A stretch of DNA of 7,102 bases from Pseudomonadota bacterium (GTDB lineage Bacteria; Pseudomonadota; Gammaproteobacteria; Burkholderiales; Gallionellaceae). A model generated the notes under the pieces. The model did not search any database. It saw nothing but the letters and a program-made list of their open reading frames with translations, and was not told where the DNA came from. This document shows, in pieces, positions 5,619 to 7,102 of this stretch (positions within the stretch are counted from its first letter, which is position 1; every line of letters begins with the position of its first letter). The stretch spans positions 1 to 7,102 of the forward strand of contig JAJXWG010000085.1 in assembly GCA_021781695.1 (NCBI GenBank), read 5' to 3'. The position numbers and the translations under genes were made by a program.

Positions 5619-7102
5619 TCAGGTTGCGGCTTTGACCTGCCAGATTTTTTCGGCATATTGGCGTATGCTCCGGTCGCTGGAGAACTTCCCCATGTGCGCC
5701 ACGTTGATGATTGCCTTGCGCGCCCATTCATCGGGTCTGCTGTAGAGCGCATCGACTTTCTCCTGGCAGTGGACATAAGCGGCATAATCGGCCAGCAGCA
5801 GGAAACGGTCGCCCTGGTACATGAGAGAGTCGAAGACAGGCCGGAAGCGCTCCGGTTCTTCGGGTGAGAAATAGCCTGAGCCTATCATGTCCAGCGCCTG
5901 ACGCAACGCGTTGTTCTCGTGATAGTAGTCCCATGGGTTGTAACCATGCTGTTGGAGGTTGGCTACCCCCTCGGTGGAAAGCCCGAAGGTAAAGATGTTT
6001 TCCCATCCCACCTCGGTTCCTATCTCCGCATTGGCGCCATCCATAGTGCCTATCGTCAAGGCGCCGTTTAACGCCATCTTCATGTTGCTCGTGCCCGAAG
6101 CCTCGGTCCCTGCGGTGGATATCTGCTCTGACAGGTCGGTTGCAGGAATGATCGCGGTTGCGGTTGCGACATTGTAGTTGGGGATGAAGATCACCTTGAG
6201 CAGATCCTGCATCGCAGGATCGTTGTTGACGAACTCGGCCACGTTGTTGATCAGCCTGATGATAAGCTTGGCGATCGCATAACCGGGTGCAGCCTTGCCG
6301 CTGAAGATGACGGTGCGAGGGATCATTCCTTCCGTCTGCCCTGCACGTATGCGGTTGTAACGGGTGATCACATGCAGCAGGTTCAAGAGCTGGCGCTTGT
6401 ATTCGTGTATGCGCTTGATCTGCACGTCGAACATCGAATTTTCGTTGATCTCGGTCTTAAGATGCTCGCGGATATAGGCGGCAAGCCTTTCCTTGTTGGT
6501 TTTCTTGACCGACATGAAAGCCCTGGCGAATGCCTCGTCTTTCGCGAGCGGCAGAAGCTTATTCAGCTCATCGAGATCGGTTTTCCATCGCGTGCCGATA
6601 TGTTCGGATATCAGCGCGGCCAGCGCGGGATTTGCCTGGTTGACCCAGCGGCGAGGTGTGATGCCGTTGGTGATGTTGATGATCTTGCCCGGATAGGTTT
6701 TTTCGAAATCGGCGAAGGTGCTGCTTCTCATGAGTTCGGTATGGATTTCGGCCACCCCGTTCACCCTGTGGCTGCCCACGATGGCCAGATGCGCCATCCT
6801 GATCCGTTTCCCCATGTCCTCGTCTATGATGGACATGCGCCGCAGCATTTCTGTATCGCCCGGATTCCTGTGCATCACGTCGTGCAGGAAACGGTGGTTG
6901 ATTTCATAGATGATCTGCATGTGGCGCGGCAGCAGCTTCTCGAACATCCCAAGTGGCCAGGTCTCAAGCGCCTCAGGCATCAGCGTGTGGTTGGTGTAGG
7001 AAAATGTGCGCTGCGTGATGTTCCATGCACGGTCCCAGTCCAGATGATGGATGTCGAGCAAAAGGCGCATCAGTTCGGGTATCGAGATCGCGGGATGGGT
7101 GT
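5619..7102 (-). CDS. glgP: Glycogen/maltodextrin phosphorylase (GT35), 5' end cut by window
   Basis: Releases glucose-1-phosphate from the non-reducing ends of alpha-1,4-glucan using phosphate and pyridoxal phosphate. About 494 C-terminal residues are visible, so roughly the first 40% of a typical 800-850-residue phosphorylase lies beyond the window edge. The visible part opens with THPAISIPELM, followed by SYTNHTLMPEALETWP, GSHRVNGVAEIH, NITNGITPRRW, FDVQIKRIHEYKRQ, FSGKAAPGY and DLSEQISTAGTEASGTSNMK. The Lys in SNMK (codon 6078-6080) is the expected PLP Schiff-base lysine. The protein ends in the normal family C terminus at the TGA at 5619. All hallmarks are conserved, so the enzyme looks active. 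It is the most upstream gene seen, and the operon promoter is probably outside the window. GlgP and MalP cannot be told apart from this part alone; the adjacent debranching gene favours glycogen. Confidence 0.96.
   Translation of the reverse strand, partial: THPAISIPELMRLLLDIHHLDWDRAWNITQRTFSYTNHTLMPEALETWPLGMFEKLLPRHMQIIYEINHRFLHDVMHRNPGDTEMLRRMSIIDEDMGKRIRMAHLAIVGSHRVNGVAEIHTELMRSSTFADFEKTYPGKIINITNGITPRRWVNQANPALAALISEHIGTRWKTDLDELNKLLPLAKDEAFARAFMSVKKTNKERLAAYIREHLKTEINENSMFDVQIKRIHEYKRQLLNLLHVITRYNRIRAGQTEGMIPRTVIFSGKAAPGYAIAKLIIRLINNVAEFVNNDPAMQDLLKVIFIPNYNVATATAIIPATDLSEQISTAGTEASGTSNMKMALNGALTIGTMDGANAEIGTEVGWENIFTFGLSTEGVANLQQHGYNPWDYYHENNALRQALDMIGSGYFSPEEPERFRPVFDSLMYQGDRFLLLADYAAYVHCQEKVDALYSRPDEWARKAIINVAHMGKFSSDRSIRQYAEKIWQVKAAT

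Overview
The window is a stretch of bacterial chromosome in which every supportable gene lies on the minus strand, so it reads right to left. In transcription order it holds a 5'-truncated glycogen/maltodextrin phosphorylase (glgP, 5619-7102), transaldolase (tal, 4637-5587), a bacterial-type amylo-alpha-1,6-glucosidase (glycogen debranching enzyme, 2563-4608), glucose-6-phosphate 1-dehydrogenase (zwf, 1039-2544) and a YqeC/GndA-type decarboxylating 6-phosphogluconate dehydrogenase (gnd, 1-971, missing only its last residues at the window edge).

The gaps between genes are 31, 28, 18 and 67 bp. None contains a convincing terminator, and each downstream gene has its own Shine-Dalgarno-like sequence. 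This is best read as one operon. No RNA genes, mobile elements, CRISPR arrays or long repeats were seen, and the plus strand holds only shadow ORFs.

The genes form a coherent route. GlgP and the debranching enzyme would take glycogen down to glucose-1-phosphate plus glucose. After phosphoglucomutase (not in this window), Zwf and Gnd would run the oxidative pentose phosphate branch. Transaldolase would recycle the pentose phosphates. No 6-phosphogluconolactonase gene lies here.

The moderate GC content, the gene families and the coupling of glycogen breakdown to the oxidative pentose phosphate pathway suggest a proteobacterium, most likely a betaproteobacterium (Nitrosomonadales-like, for example iron- or ammonia-oxidiser or methylotroph relatives). 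This placement comes from general resemblance only.

This is mostly ordinary central metabolism. The points worth a second look are: a debranching enzyme whose catalytic domain departs from the family consensus at two active-site motifs, including an apparent Asp-to-Asn change at the presumed general acid; acidic residues at the cofactor-discriminating position of both dehydrogenases, suggesting NAD+ rather than NADP+ use; a likely TTG start for the debranching enzyme; and atypical signature motifs in Zwf.
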